Origin: CAIZQW01 sp942493055
GTDB lineage: Bacteria; Verrucomicrobiota; Kiritimatiellia; RFP12; UBA1067
Assembly (NCBI GenBank): GCA_942493055.1
Contig: OW818680.1
Location: forward strand, 4,154,001-4,218,000
DNA length: 64,000 nucleotides
Direction: 5' to 3'
The position numbers and the translations under genes are program-made. The notes under the pieces are model-generated. The model saw only the letters and a program-made list of their open reading frames with translations, searched no databases and had not been told where the DNA came from. Positions 8,391-17,866 of this stretch are shown here, in pieces. Positions within the stretch are counted from its first letter, which is position 1. Every line of letters begins with the position of its first letter.

Positions 8391-11300
8391 ATGAAAAAAA
8401 CAATTTATACACTGGTGTTCGCGCTTGCGTCGCTGAGTTCAATGGCCAGCCAGACCTTTATCGGCTGGGGAGATAACAGCCACGGGCAACTGACACTGCC
8501 TACGGGGTTTTCCGGCGGCGTCGTAGACGTCGCGACAGGGCACGGGAACACAGTGCTCTTAAAGACAGACGGCACGGTTATTGCTTGGGGCTATAATCCG
8601 CTGGGCTCGTGCAATGTCCCATCGAATCTTTCCGGCGTCGTCAAGGTGTCCACCTTCGCTCATCACTGCCTGGCGCTCAAAGGGGACGGCACGGTCGTCG
8701 CATGGGGGCGGAATATGGACGGGGAATCAAATGTCCCCGCTGGGCTGGCCAATGTCAGTGGCATTGCCGCAGGCGCGTATCACAGTTTGGCTGTTAAGGG
8801 CGACGGAACGGTCGTGACCTGGGGAAGCAATTACTATGGCGAGCGGGATGTCCCTGCGGGATTGAGTGGCGTTGTGGCTGTGACTGCAGGATTCTGTGTC
8901 AGTTACGCTATTAAGTCCGATGGAACCGTAGTGGCGTGGGGGTTGAATACAAGCGGGCAGTGCAATATTCCAAGCGGTTTGATAGGCGTTATCGCCGTCG
9001 GGGCTGGCAATTCGCATGCGGTCGCTTTAAAAGCCAATGGAACGGTGGTTGCCTGGGGGAACAGCGCCGACGGACGCACAAGTGTCCCTGAGGGCTTGAG
9101 CGGCGTGACAAAAATTGCCGTTATTTATGACCATACGCTTGCTTTGAAGTCGGATGGCACTGTCGTGGCATGGGGCAAGACCGAGCATGGCGAATGCAGC
9201 ATCCCTTCAGGGCTGACGGGGGTGACCGCTATCGCCGCAGGTGCATGGCACAGCGTCGCAATCGCAGGAACGCTGCCTCCTCAAGTCACGGTGACGTTTG
9301 ATTCACAAGGCGGAAATGTCATTCCCAACAAGGTTTACAACGAAAATGCGGTATATGGCGCGTTGTCAGTTCCCTCTAAGATCGGATACACGTTTGACGC
9401 TTGGTGGTCGTCCATTACGGGTGGAATTAAAATCGAAGCGGCCGCCAGTGTGGGGGCCAGCAGCCATACGCTTTATGCACGATGGAAAGTCAATACCGTC
9501 AGCACCAACCAGGTCTTTGTTGGCTGGGGCGATAATACGCATGGACAGTTGAACCTTCCTGCGGGGCATACGGGGATTGTCGCTGTTGCAGCAGGGCACG
9601 GAAATACCATCATTTTGAAGAACAACGGTACAGTCGCGGCATGGGGATATAATCCTCTGGGGTCCTGCAATGTGCCAGCCAACCTTTCAAATGTCGTGAA
9701 AGTGGCAACGTATGCGCATCATTGCCTTGCGCTTAAGAGTGATGGTAAAGTCGTGGCCTGGGGACGTAACATCGATGGGGAGTCGAATGTGCCTTCCACG
9801 CTCTCGAATGTTGTCGGCGTTGCCGCAGGAGCCTATCATAGCCTTGCCCTGAAGTCAGATGGGACGGTCGTGGCCTGGGGGAGTAATTACAATGGTGAGC
9901 GAAATGTTCCCGCCGGACTGAACGGGGTTGTGGCGATTGCCGCGGGTTCATGCACGAGTCTGGCCATTAAATCCGATGGCACGGTGGTCAATTGGGGCGC
10001 AAATGTGGGTGTGCCAAGTAATCTGACAGGTGTTAAATCGATTGTTGTTGGAACGTCCCATTATGTGGCTTTGAAATGGGATGGTACGGTCGTGGCCTGG
10101 GGCAACAACGCCGATGGACGAACGACGGTTCCGGAAGGTCTGAGCGGTGTGATAGCGATAGCATCTATTTACGAGCACACCCTCGCGTTGAAGTCAAACG
10201 GCACGGTCGTGGCCTGGGGCAAGAACGTAAACGGTGAATGTGCCGTTCCGACAGGTCTCTCCGGTGTCACATCGATTGCTGTGGGGGCAACCCATAGCGT
10301 TGCTGTAAGAGGCGGCACCCTTCTTTCAACAATAACGGTCTCCTTTAATTCGCAAGGCGGGACGCCTGTGGGAAGTCGGACCTATATTCAGGACACGCTG
10401 TATGGCGCATTGCCTGTCGCGACTCGCACCGGATACACGTTTGCCGGATGGTGCATTGACGCTGCCTGCGCAAAGCCGATTTCTGCAACGGATTATGTTG
10501 GGGCGGAAGGTCATACGCTTTATGCGAAATGGGACTCCCACGGTCTGCTCAGGTTCCAAAAAGCATCCTACAGCATTGCCGAGAACACGGATGCGGCGGC
10601 TGTTGTGTTGAAGGTGGAACGCGTGAATGGCAGCACAGGCCCCGCCAGCGTTTCTTACGTGGTGGAAAATGGGACCGCAACAAACGGTTTGGATTATGCC
10701 ACCGAAGTCATGACCGTGTCGTGGGCGGCAGGTTCGACCACAGCTCGGAATATTGTGATCGATATGCTGGACGACGATAGCTATGAGGGCAATGAGACCT
10801 TCACGGTCAGGCTGGTGGACGCGACAGGTGCGGTCCTGGGCGACCCTGCCGCGGCGACGGTGACGATCGTGGACAACGAAGGGGCGCCGGCGAGCGTTGC
10901 CCGCTTCGAGGGAACGCTCGACTTCGGCGCTGTCGCCAGGAACTCCACGGCGACGCGCTTCATCAAGGTCTGGAACGAGGGCAACCAGCCACTGGCCGTC
11001 ACCGACGTGACGGTGCCCGAGGGCTTCACGGTCTCGCCGCTGGCCTTTACGGTTCGCCCGGGCGAGTTCGCGTCACTCTCCGTGTCCTTCACGCCGACAT
11101 TCCTCGGAAGCTTTGGCGGCGTCCTCTCCATCGCCTGCGCAGGCAATGCGGGTGCCTCTTCCCTGCCAGTCTCCGGCGCGGGCGTCGAACCGCCACGCCC
11201 AGTAGCCCAGCGCACGATTACGGGTCTCACGGCCATCATCGCGGTGGATGTGCCAGAGGGCGTGAGCGTCCTGAGCGTGGAGGACTCCATCCCCGCCGGC

Positions 11301-12455
11301 ATAGTGCCGCTGTCGATCTCGCACGGCGGGACATGGGACGCGCTCAACCGCAAGGTGAAGTGGTTCTTCGACTCGCGCGGAGAAGTGCGCGACCGTGCCC
11401 TGCAGTACACGGTCTCTGGGGCGGGCAGCGTCATCATGGGCCAGGTCAGCTTCGGCGAGGGGAACAGCTATCCTGTCATCGGCGACACCCTCTTTGAGGC
11501 GGGGGAGAACCCGGGACTTTTGCATCCGGCCGACGCGAACGGCGACTGGAGCGTGGACCAGAGCGAGGTGTCGGCGAGCATCAGCCGCTGGAAGAACGCA
11601 CAGGAGAATTTGAAGACGGCCATCGCGATCCGCGGGATCACACTCTATCTTCAGGGCGAGCAGTACGTCTACAGCGCAGACGTACCAGCCGAGGCCAAGC
11701 GATGGATCTCAGTAGGCGACCCCCTCGGCGCATCCTCGGACGCGCCGCTGTTCACGGCCTTCTCAATCCTCCAGCCCGGGGTCATGCGCAACGTGCAGTC
11801 GAATGCCGTGACCCTTGTCATCATGCCGCCGCAGGGGACGCGCGCCTATGGTATGGAAGAGATTGTCGGCGCTGGCGTGGTGGTGGGGAACATCTCGCAT
11901 GAGGGGACCTGGGACCCCACAAGCCGTAAGATCAGGTGGGCCTTCTATGACGGCGCATCGCGGGCACTCTCCTACACGGTGAGCGGTCCTGAGGGGCTCC
12001 GCGTGACACTGACGGGCTTGGCGAGCTTCGACGGCTCCGAGGATGGCGTGACGGGCGCAACGAGCGCAGTGGTGCCGTTGAGTTTCCAGACCTGGGCGCA
12101 GTCAAAGGGTCTTGCTGGCGCGGCAGCCGCGTTTGAAGCCCGCGATCTTGCGAGCGGCGAGGCGAACGGGCTCCTGTACGCATTCGGCAGCAACCTCGAG
12201 GAAGGGGAGTCGGTTATTGACATCCTGTGGCAGGACGGCGTTCTTGTCATCGAGACGCCCGCGCAGGACCCGGCCACCGAGGCCTTCGTGTTGTTGACCG
12301 TGGAAGGGGCCTCCGAGCTGGGCGCGCCCGCATGGACGATCTCTCTCGAACCCGCCGCCGACCAGAGCAGCGCGCCCGCGAATCGTTGCAGGTGGATTCC
12401 GCTCCTGCCTCCGCCTTCCAGTGCCTTCTTCCGCGTGAAGGCGATCTTGAAATGA
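8391..12455 (+). CDS. Giant exported RCC1/InlB/Calx-beta protein with dockerin-like motif
   Basis: A 1354-residue protein. The ATG at 8391 has AGGGGG six bases upstream and gives a good signal peptide (MKKTIYTLVFALASLSSMA), so it is preferred over 8364. Residues 20-368 are seven RCC1-like units plus an InlB B-repeat (VTFDSQGGNVIPNK); residues about 374-715 repeat the same block. Then follow a Calx-beta domain (about 725-830), a HYDIN/ASPM-like domain (LDFGAVARNSTATRFIKVWN), two copies of a beta domain ending in YTVSG, and between them the EF-hand/dockerin-like motif HPADANGDWSVDQSEV near residue 1045. The C-terminus (WTISLEP ... AFFRVKAIL) is common in PVC exported proteins. From about 10,860 the DNA is clearly GC-richer, so the gene looks mosaic. 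A surface or matrix role is inferred. Confidence 0.8.
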   Translation: MKKTIYTLVFALASLSSMASQTFIGWGDNSHGQLTLPTGFSGGVVDVATGHGNTVLLKTDGTVIAWGYNPLGSCNVPSNLSGVVKVSTFAHHCLALKGDGTVVAWGRNMDGESNVPAGLANVSGIAAGAYHSLAVKGDGTVVTWGSNYYGERDVPAGLSGVVAVTAGFCVSYAIKSDGTVVAWGLNTSGQCNIPSGLIGVIAVGAGNSHAVALKANGTVVAWGNSADGRTSVPEGLSGVTKIAVIYDHTLALKSDGTVVAWGKTEHGECSIPSGLTGVTAIAAGAWHSVAIAGTLPPQVTVTFDSQGGNVIPNKVYNENAVYGALSVPSKIGYTFDAWWSSITGGIKIEAAASVGASSHTLYARWKVNTVSTNQVFVGWGDNTHGQLNLPAGHTGIVAVAAGHGNTIILKNNGTVAAWGYNPLGSCNVPANLSNVVKVATYAHHCLALKSDGKVVAWGRNIDGESNVPSTLSNVVGVAAGAYHSLALKSDGTVVAWGSNYNGERNVPAGLNGVVAIAAGSCTSLAIKSDGTVVNWGANVGVPSNLTGVKSIVVGTSHYVALKWDGTVVAWGNNADGRTTVPEGLSGVIAIASIYEHTLALKSNGTVVAWGKNVNGECAVPTGLSGVTSIAVGATHSVAVRGGTLLSTITVSFNSQGGTPVGSRTYIQDTLYGALPVATRTGYTFAGWCIDAACAKPISATDYVGAEGHTLYAKWDSHGLLRFQKASYSIAENTDAAAVVLKVERVNGSTGPASVSYVVENGTATNGLDYATEVMTVSWAAGSTTARNIVIDMLDDDSYEGNETFTVRLVDATGAVLGDPAAATVTIVDNEGAPASVARFEGTLDFGAVARNSTATRFIKVWNEGNQPLAVTDVTVPEGFTVSPLAFTVRPGEFASLSVSFTPTFLGSFGGVLSIACAGNAGASSLPVSGAGVEPPRPVAQRTITGLTAIIAVDVPEGVSVLSVEDSIPAGIVPLSISHGGTWDALNRKVKWFFDSRGEVRDRALQYTVSGAGSVIMGQVSFGEGNSYPVIGDTLFEAGENPGLLHPADANGDWSVDQSEVSASISRWKNAQENLKTAIAIRGITLYLQGEQYVYSADVPAEAKRWISVGDPLGASSDAPLFTAFSILQPGVMRNVQSNAVTLVIMPPQGTRAYGMEEIVGAGVVVGNISHEGTWDPTSRKIRWAFYDGASRALSYTVSGPEGLRVTLTGLASFDGSEDGVTGATSAVVPLSFQTWAQSKGLAGAAAAFEARDLASGEANGLLYAFGSNLEEGESVIDILWQDGVLVIETPAQDPATEAFVLLTVEGASELGAPAWTISLEPAADQSSAPANRCRWIPLLPPPSSAFFRVKAILK
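8451..10535 (+). repeat. Intragenic tandem duplication of RCC1 block plus InlB repeat (about 1.03 kb unit)
   Basis: Residues 20-368 and about 374-715 of the RCC1 protein align along their whole length: GWGDNSHGQL/GWGDNTHGQL, AWGYNPLGSCNVP in both, SNYYGERDVPAG/SNYNGERNVPAG. The second copy lost a few codons in one unit (NWGANVGVPSNL). The duplicated unit includes the InlB B-repeat. Confidence 0.85.
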
Positions 12456-12489
12456 ATTTGACGAACACGTGGATATAAAGTTTTGATTA

Positions 12490-12522
12490 AAGGGGGAACA
12501 TAGAAATATGTTCCCTTTTTTT
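12490..12522 (+). terminator. Rho-independent terminator
   Basis: GGGAACATA and TATGTTCCC form a 9-bp stem with loop GAAA, directly followed by seven T residues. It lies 35 nt after the stop of the giant RCC1 gene and ends that unit. It is the clearest intrinsic terminator in the window. Confidence 0.9.
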
Positions 12523-12588
12523 GAAAAAAAGTATAGAAAAGATCTACAGATAAGGGTTGTCCGTCTGGAAAATAGTAAACGTATTAGA

Positions 12589-12617
12589 TTGAGACTTGTC
12601 CATGCATGGGGTATATT
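12589..12617 (+). promoter_or_regulatory. Sigma70-like promoter with palindromic spacer (CCATGCATGG)
   Basis: TTGAGA at 12589-12594, exactly 17 nt, then TATATT at 12612-12617. The spacer CTTGTCCATGCATGGGG contains the palindrome CCATGCATGG and matches the spacer of the 6576-6604 promoter at most positions. It would drive the glycan cluster starting at 12679. Confidence 0.7.
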
Positions 12618-12678
12618 TGAACTTATTGGTTTAAGAGAGTTATTGGATTGATTAAAAAAAGGACAAATCGAAAGTCAA

Positions 12679-13641
12679 ATGGATAGACCACTTGTCACTC
12701 TTTACATGCTTTCGTACAATCGGAAGGAGTATGCACGTGAAGCTTTCGAAAGCATGTTGCAACAGACCTATTCGCCGCTTGAGCTTATTGTGTCCGATGA
12801 TCGGTCAATGGATGGGACTTTCGAGATGCTTCGGGAGATGGTCCAGTCTTACAAAGGTCCTCATCAACTCAGGCTCTTTCAAAATGAACGAAACCTTGGT
12901 TTTATAGGAAACCTAAATAAGGTGTTCAGCTTGATGCGCGGGGAGTTGCTCATCATGAACTGCGATGATGATATTTCTATGCCGGATAAAGTGGCTCGCA
13001 TCGTGGAGGCCTGGATCAAGTATGATAAAAAGCCCACTGCAATAGCGGTGTCATCCATTCTGATAGATCAAGGCGGCACGGAAGTCGGAATTAACAATCT
13101 GGGCAAGGAGGACCTTGTTTCTCGCTCCCTGCTTTCATTTATGCGATTGGGATCCCCGAATGGGCTCTATGGCAGAACAGGGGCCGCCTTTGCTTACTCG
13201 AAAAAGGTGATAGAAATGTTTGGTCCTATCACGACACGATTTACGGCAGATGACGCTGTCATGGTAAGACGGGCCTACCTATTAGGTCCGATTCTGATTC
13301 TTCCTGATTTGCTTTTTAAATATCGAGTGGGAGACGGTCTGTCAACAAGAAGAAGCGATACCTTCAGACGGGAGACAATTCGGCAACGATGGGTATATAA
13401 CTCGCTAAAGCAACTGACTAAAGATGTGCAGATTGCTCCGCTTCGCCCTGACGTTATAAAAAAAATCAAGGCCATTCTGATGAAGGAGATGACCATTGAA
13501 TTGGCACACTCAAAGATGTGGAGAATGGGAACTTGTTCGCGTGTGATTTTATTTATGAAAGCCACGAAATGGGGGATACGATTTTTTGAGTTTCCCCGTC
13601 AGACCGCCAGACTGGCATTAAGGTCAATACAGCTTGCCTGA
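12679..13641 (+). CDS. Glycosyltransferase family 2
   Basis: A 320-residue GT-A fold glycosyltransferase. The N-terminus PLVTLYMLSYNRKEYAREAFESML is the nucleotide-binding start, followed by IVSDDRSMDGTFEML and the metal-binding region MNCDDDISMPDK (near residues 95-106). It should transfer a sugar from an NDP donor to a lipid-linked glycan at the cytoplasmic face. The acceptor and donor cannot be predicted. It is the first gene of the low-GC glycan cluster, downstream of a strong promoter-like sequence, and there are only 37 nt before the next gene. Confidence 0.9.
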   Translation: MDRPLVTLYMLSYNRKEYAREAFESMLQQTYSPLELIVSDDRSMDGTFEMLREMVQSYKGPHQLRLFQNERNLGFIGNLNKVFSLMRGELLIMNCDDDISMPDKVARIVEAWIKYDKKPTAIAVSSILIDQGGTEVGINNLGKEDLVSRSLLSFMRLGSPNGLYGRTGAAFAYSKKVIEMFGPITTRFTADDAVMVRRAYLLGPILILPDLLFKYRVGDGLSTRRSDTFRRETIRQRWVYNSLKQLTKDVQIAPLRPDVIKKIKAILMKEMTIELAHSKMWRMGTCSRVILFMKATKWGIRFFEFPRQTARLALRSIQLA

Positions 13642-13678
13642 TCGAATTAATTATTTTGGAATAAGACGAGAACTCACC

Positions 13679-14626
13679 ATGCAGTGTCGAATTTGTCACA
13701 ATAACGATCATAATATTGAATATCACGTGCGTGAAATGCAGTTTGGGCTGCGGGATGTTTTCCACTATGTTCGGTGTTCGCGTTGTGGCTGTTTGCAGAT
13801 CAAAGAATTCCCGCCGGATATGTCCGCGTATTATCCTCGGGATTACTACTCGTATCAGGCCCCAAACTATCCCAGCCATGGGATGGTGCGCAAGATCACC
13901 TGTTTTTACTTCAAACATTTATTGAAGCAGGGCTTTCCCTTCTTATGGCCTATTGATGAAGTTATGCCAGCTCGGTTCCCGGTCTTTAAAGCGTTATCGC
14001 GTGTGAAAATCAATACGCAGACGCGTATTTTAGATGTGGGATGTGGAGGGGGAGAGGTGTTGTGGCTGCTCAAAGAGTTTGGGTATGTAAACGTGCTGGG
14101 CGTCGACCCTTATCTCGACAAGGACATCACCTACACAAATGGGCTGACTGTTAAAAAATGTGAAATGAGTCAGATCACAGCCAAGTGGGACGTTGTCATG
14201 TTTAATCACTCCTTTGAGCATGTTCACAATCCACGGGAGACATTGGAGCAGGTTTTCAACCACTTGGATGAGAACGGGGTCTGCATCATCCGCATTCCGG
14301 TTGCTGATTCGTATGCATGGAAACGCTACAAGGAGAATTGGGCTGATTTGGATGCGCCGCGTCATTTCTTCTTACATACGAGATCGAGCATGGAATGCTT
14401 GGCAGAACAGACTGGATTTCAGATCCGTCAAGTTAAGTATGATTCAGTAGGGTTTCAGTTCCATGGCAGCGAAGCTTATTCGAAAAACATTTCACTTCAA
14501 GAGAGTATTCATTGTTACTCTAAAGCGACTCGGTTGTTCAGACGACTCTTTTTTTCTGCCTGGGCATTGTGGCTCAACAGGATTCGCAGCGGGGATAGTG
14601 CTGTTTTTTATTTGGTGAAAAAATAA
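13679..14626 (+). CDS. Zinc-ribbon SAM-dependent methyltransferase
   Basis: A 315-residue protein. The ATG at 13679 is chosen over the upstream TTG at 13634 because the zinc ribbon starts immediately (MQCRIC). Cysteines C3, C6, C33 and C36 form the ribbon; motif I is ILDVGCGGGEVLWLL (near residues 117-131), and NHSFEHVHNPRETLEQ is the conserved post-motif. Architecture and length match the gene at 7523. Zinc-ribbon methyltransferases of polysaccharide loci usually act on sugars; the exact O- or C-methylation is unknown. The preceding GT2 and the following flippase make a glycan modification role likely. Confidence 0.87.
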   Translation: MQCRICHNNDHNIEYHVREMQFGLRDVFHYVRCSRCGCLQIKEFPPDMSAYYPRDYYSYQAPNYPSHGMVRKITCFYFKHLLKQGFPFLWPIDEVMPARFPVFKALSRVKINTQTRILDVGCGGGEVLWLLKEFGYVNVLGVDPYLDKDITYTNGLTVKKCEMSQITAKWDVVMFNHSFEHVHNPRETLEQVFNHLDENGVCIIRIPVADSYAWKRYKENWADLDAPRHFFLHTRSSMECLAEQTGFQIRQVKYDSVGFQFHGSEAYSKNISLQESIHCYSKATRLFRRLFFSAWALWLNRIRSGDSAVFYLVKK

Positions 14627-14662
14627 TGCAATCAGCGAGATGGATAAATAGCCAAACAAGTC

Positions 14663-16039
14663 ATGATTAAAATCCAAAACATAAAAGAAAAAACAAAAGC
14701 CCGCCTCGGAGAGCTCTGGTGGTATACGATTATTCTGTTTGTGACCCAGCAGTTAGGGGCTGTCATTAACGCGTTCATCGGGCTATGGCTCGTTCCCAAA
14801 TACGTGCCACAGGAACAACTTGGGGCTGTTTTACCTTTAACGTCTATTGGTGGTCTGCTGGGGCTCCCCTTGTCCATTCTCATGATCCCCTTCATGAAAT
14901 TTCTGAGCAAATATATGGCGCAGGAAGAGTATGGTAAGGTCAAGGCTCTCCTACGGGATGTTTTCATTGTTACTGGCGTAACTTTTTTGTTTGTCTCTGG
15001 GCTTTCCTATTTCTCTATGCCGCATCTGTTAAAGCGTCTGCGCGTCGAGGATGGCAGTCTCTCCATCCTGATCATTTGTTCTGGGGTCTTGGGTGCGTTA
15101 GCACCCGTCTTCAGTACTGCGATTCAAGCCTTAAAAAAGTTTAAGATCCTATCGTTCATGGGGGTTGCAGGTGCGTTTCTCCGGCTGGGTTCCCTCTTGC
15201 TTGCACTTCCGGTCCGCGGGCTATCAGGTTATTTTGTAGGACAAATTGTGCCCAGTTGCTTTTGCATCATCGGCTCCATGGTTGTTATACGGAAATATTT
15301 TTGGAACAAAATACAACGGGTTTCGTATTGGGGAGCGGATATGCGAGACATTCTCCAATATGTAGGCTGGTTTGCAGTTTTCTCGCTTTCTAGCATGCTG
15401 GTTGTGACAGCAGAAAACTTTATCATCCGTCACCGGTTGTCTGGCGTAGAATCTGCAGGGTATTATATGGTCTCCCGCTTTTCAGATATTGTAGCAAGCC
15501 TAGGAATTATTGGCGCGTCTGTCTTATTCCCAATTGTTGTAGAAAAGCATGCTAAACAGATGGAGGGGCAACGAAAAATTCTTCTTCAATCGTTTGGGTT
15601 GCAATTGGCGGGCGGCATTCTTTTTTCTGCCATAATGGTGCCACTTGCCTATCTGTTCTTTTCGATGAAAGGCGAGTGGCATGTGTATGAGCAATATGTT
15701 CATTACATGGTGTTGCTCTGTGCGATTAGTATTGTTCGCGGTATGACCTACTGCTATGTGATGTATGAAATGGCGCTGAGCCGATTTAAGTTTGTCATTC
15801 CGTTTGCCCTTTTCTATGTTTTTGAGATAATAGCTCTGTTTGTTGTAACGGGGTATTCGTACTTCGCGCCTTGGATGCCCGCTGATTGGTTGAGAACGAT
15901 TGAGGTGTATAACCCCTGTCGGCTCTCTCTTGTCATTGTTATCATGCTGGTGTCAACATGTATCAACTTCGGGTATATCCTTGTCCAGTTCTTATGGAAA
16001 AGCGACCCAGATGCGAGAGAGAAGGTGGGGATGGCATGA
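14663..16039 (+). CDS. Polysaccharide flippase (Wzx/MATE-like oligosaccharide transporter)
   Basis: A 458-residue integral membrane protein with about 12 to 14 hydrophobic segments spread along its length (for example IILFVTQQLGAVINAFIGLWLV near residues 20-42 and LSLVIVIMLVSTCINFGYILVQF at the end). The pattern fits the polysaccharide biosynthesis/MOP superfamily that flips undecaprenyl-linked oligosaccharides across the inner membrane. It is the only exporter in the cluster, and no Wzy polymerase or ABC exporter was seen nearby. The stop codon overlaps the start of the next gene (ATGA), so the two are translationally coupled. Confidence 0.85.
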   Translation: MIKIQNIKEKTKARLGELWWYTIILFVTQQLGAVINAFIGLWLVPKYVPQEQLGAVLPLTSIGGLLGLPLSILMIPFMKFLSKYMAQEEYGKVKALLRDVFIVTGVTFLFVSGLSYFSMPHLLKRLRVEDGSLSILIICSGVLGALAPVFSTAIQALKKFKILSFMGVAGAFLRLGSLLLALPVRGLSGYFVGQIVPSCFCIIGSMVVIRKYFWNKIQRVSYWGADMRDILQYVGWFAVFSLSSMLVVTAENFIIRHRLSGVESAGYYMVSRFSDIVASLGIIGASVLFPIVVEKHAKQMEGQRKILLQSFGLQLAGGILFSAIMVPLAYLFFSMKGEWHVYEQYVHYMVLLCAISIVRGMTYCYVMYEMALSRFKFVIPFALFYVFEIIALFVVTGYSYFAPWMPADWLRTIEVYNPCRLSLVIVIMLVSTCINFGYILVQFLWKSDPDAREKVGMA

Positions 16040-17853
16040 AAACGGTACTGAATAAGAGACGCATCCTGGTGTATCATCATTATGATTGTGATGATAGGAT
16101 CGATGCGCATATTATTTACCAGTTAAAGGCGTTTCGCGATTACGGGATAACGATAGTGTTCGTAAGTAATTCGCAGCTGACACAAGAGGAGCAAAAGAAA
16201 ATCACCTCTCTTGTGGACTCCATTACGATTCGCAGTAACGAAGGTTTCGATTGGGGGGCCTGGAAGCAAGTGTTGATGACTCAGGGGAAAGATTATTTCA
16301 GTTCGTTTGATGAATTAGTCTTGGCCAACTGCTCATGTTACGGGCCGCTCTTTCCATTAAGTGAGATGTTTGACAAGATGGATCAGGAGGCGTGTGATTT
16401 TTGGATGCCCACGAATCATTTAGAGTCGATGGGATTTCCGAGGCATGGGCAACCCTATTTGGCCGTAATCCGTAAGCCCCTTCTGGTCTCTGATGTTTTT
16501 TGGAGATTTTGGGATTCACTTCCCTTGCTTGCGACGATGTATGATGCTGTTTGGCAGGGGGAGGTCATGTTTTCTTCTGTTCTATCACATGAGGGATATT
16601 CGGGGGTGTATTATTATGACTCATGCAAAACAGAGGCTGTTCCAGAAATTGGGCATGGCGACCCTCTTTGCATGAATTCATCTGATTTTCTCGTTAAGCA
16701 AGCAAGAATGCCCTTTATCAAGGTGAAGTCGGTGTCCGAAAGATTCGCCCGGCTCTATTCAATCGCGGGATATTTCTTTGATGCACTTCGCGAGACAAAG
16801 AGTGGATATCCGCAAGAACTGATCGTGAATCACATGCGTCGGACCCAGGCGGTCTCGTGTCAGCGGAGTCTGCCGGGTTCGTTAGCGCTGCTCTCAGAAT
16901 CAGACGGGGCGAGTAAGGGCATGGGGGGACGTATAGCTGTTTGCGGATATTTTACAAGAAGCGAGGATTTGTTGGCGTGCATAGGGGGGTGTCAGCATCT
17001 TTCGACCCCGCTTGACGTGTTGGCGCTTGTGGATCACGAGTCGTGCGCTAACGAGATAAAAGAAATGATCGCGCAGCAGTACCCTTGCTTTCATACACTG
17101 ACGATTCGAGTTTGTCCAAACCAAGCAATAAGAAAACCGTGCTGCGTGCAGGTTTTTCATGATCTTTTCGATCAATATGAGTATATTGTCATGGTGCGGA
17201 AGCACACGCCGCTGGATATTCCTGAGATTATGCAGTGTCGTATGGGGCCCCCCTGGTTAGCTTCGCTCTTCTCTTCGGAGAACTACTTATCCCAGTTGCT
17301 CAGCATGTTCCATTCAGAGGCACATTTAGGTCTTTTGGCGCCTGTTCTTGAACCTATACTTGCTATTGGCAAGAAAATGCCCCTGAGCCTTGACACTGAA
17401 CTTATTCGGAAACTGAATGAGATGGGTATTCGGTTGCGTAAGGAGTCCCATGTTCCTGTTTTAACGACAGGATCCTTTATGATTCGTGCACCTATTTTGA
17501 GTCAATTGGCTGAGCACCTGTTGGCACCACAGCATGCGGTGCTCATGAAAACCGTGGATGAAGAAGATGTGCTGGATATCCTGCCGTACATCGCACAAGC
17601 GTTTGGGTTCCATTATAAGCAAGTTATTGTACAATCCGAACTGCTTTCCAATTTAAGCCTATATGAGGACTTTATTTGTTCTGTACAGTTTAATAACAAA
17701 ATAATACACTATCACAGACTTTCTTTTAAGGAAATGTGTTCAGAGGTGTTAAAAGTGCTTCAGGGGTATTTGTTTTATAGCTTCCCTGGTATATCTCGGT
17801 TTCGGACACGACGCCGTTGCGCCAGGAAGGGGATACCGTTTTCGGGTGTATAG
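16036..17853 (+). CDS. RgpF-like (rhamnan synthesis F) glycan protein
   Basis: A 605-residue protein. The ATG at 16036 overlaps the flippase stop, which is why it is preferred over 15958. Residues 8-230 carry the RgpF family signature: ILVYHHYDCDDRIDAHIIYQL, then RSNEGFDWGAWKQVL and LANCSCYGPLFPLSEMFDKM. A second, more diverged half (about 310-560) keeps elements such as TTGSFMIRAPIL. Members of this family occur in rhamnose-rich polysaccharide loci and are thought to be glycosyltransferases or assembly proteins. Together with RmlC and RmlD it supports a rhamnose-containing product. Confidence 0.8.
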   Translation: MKTVLNKRRILVYHHYDCDDRIDAHIIYQLKAFRDYGITIVFVSNSQLTQEEQKKITSLVDSITIRSNEGFDWGAWKQVLMTQGKDYFSSFDELVLANCSCYGPLFPLSEMFDKMDQEACDFWMPTNHLESMGFPRHGQPYLAVIRKPLLVSDVFWRFWDSLPLLATMYDAVWQGEVMFSSVLSHEGYSGVYYYDSCKTEAVPEIGHGDPLCMNSSDFLVKQARMPFIKVKSVSERFARLYSIAGYFFDALRETKSGYPQELIVNHMRRTQAVSCQRSLPGSLALLSESDGASKGMGGRIAVCGYFTRSEDLLACIGGCQHLSTPLDVLALVDHESCANEIKEMIAQQYPCFHTLTIRVCPNQAIRKPCCVQVFHDLFDQYEYIVMVRKHTPLDIPEIMQCRMGPPWLASLFSSENYLSQLLSMFHSEAHLGLLAPVLEPILAIGKKMPLSLDTELIRKLNEMGIRLRKESHVPVLTTGSFMIRAPILSQLAEHLLAPQHAVLMKTVDEEDVLDILPYIAQAFGFHYKQVIVQSELLSNLSLYEDFICSVQFNNKIIHYHRLSFKEMCSEVLKVLQGYLFYSFPGISRFRTRRRCARKGIPFSGV

Positions 17854-17866
17854 AGGATAATTGAAT

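Noticed and set aside
15958..16035. N-terminal extension of the RgpF-like protein
   Set aside because: The extra residues (YQLRVYPCPVLMEKR) are read from the flippase end; the ATG at 16036 forms a typical ATGA overlap.
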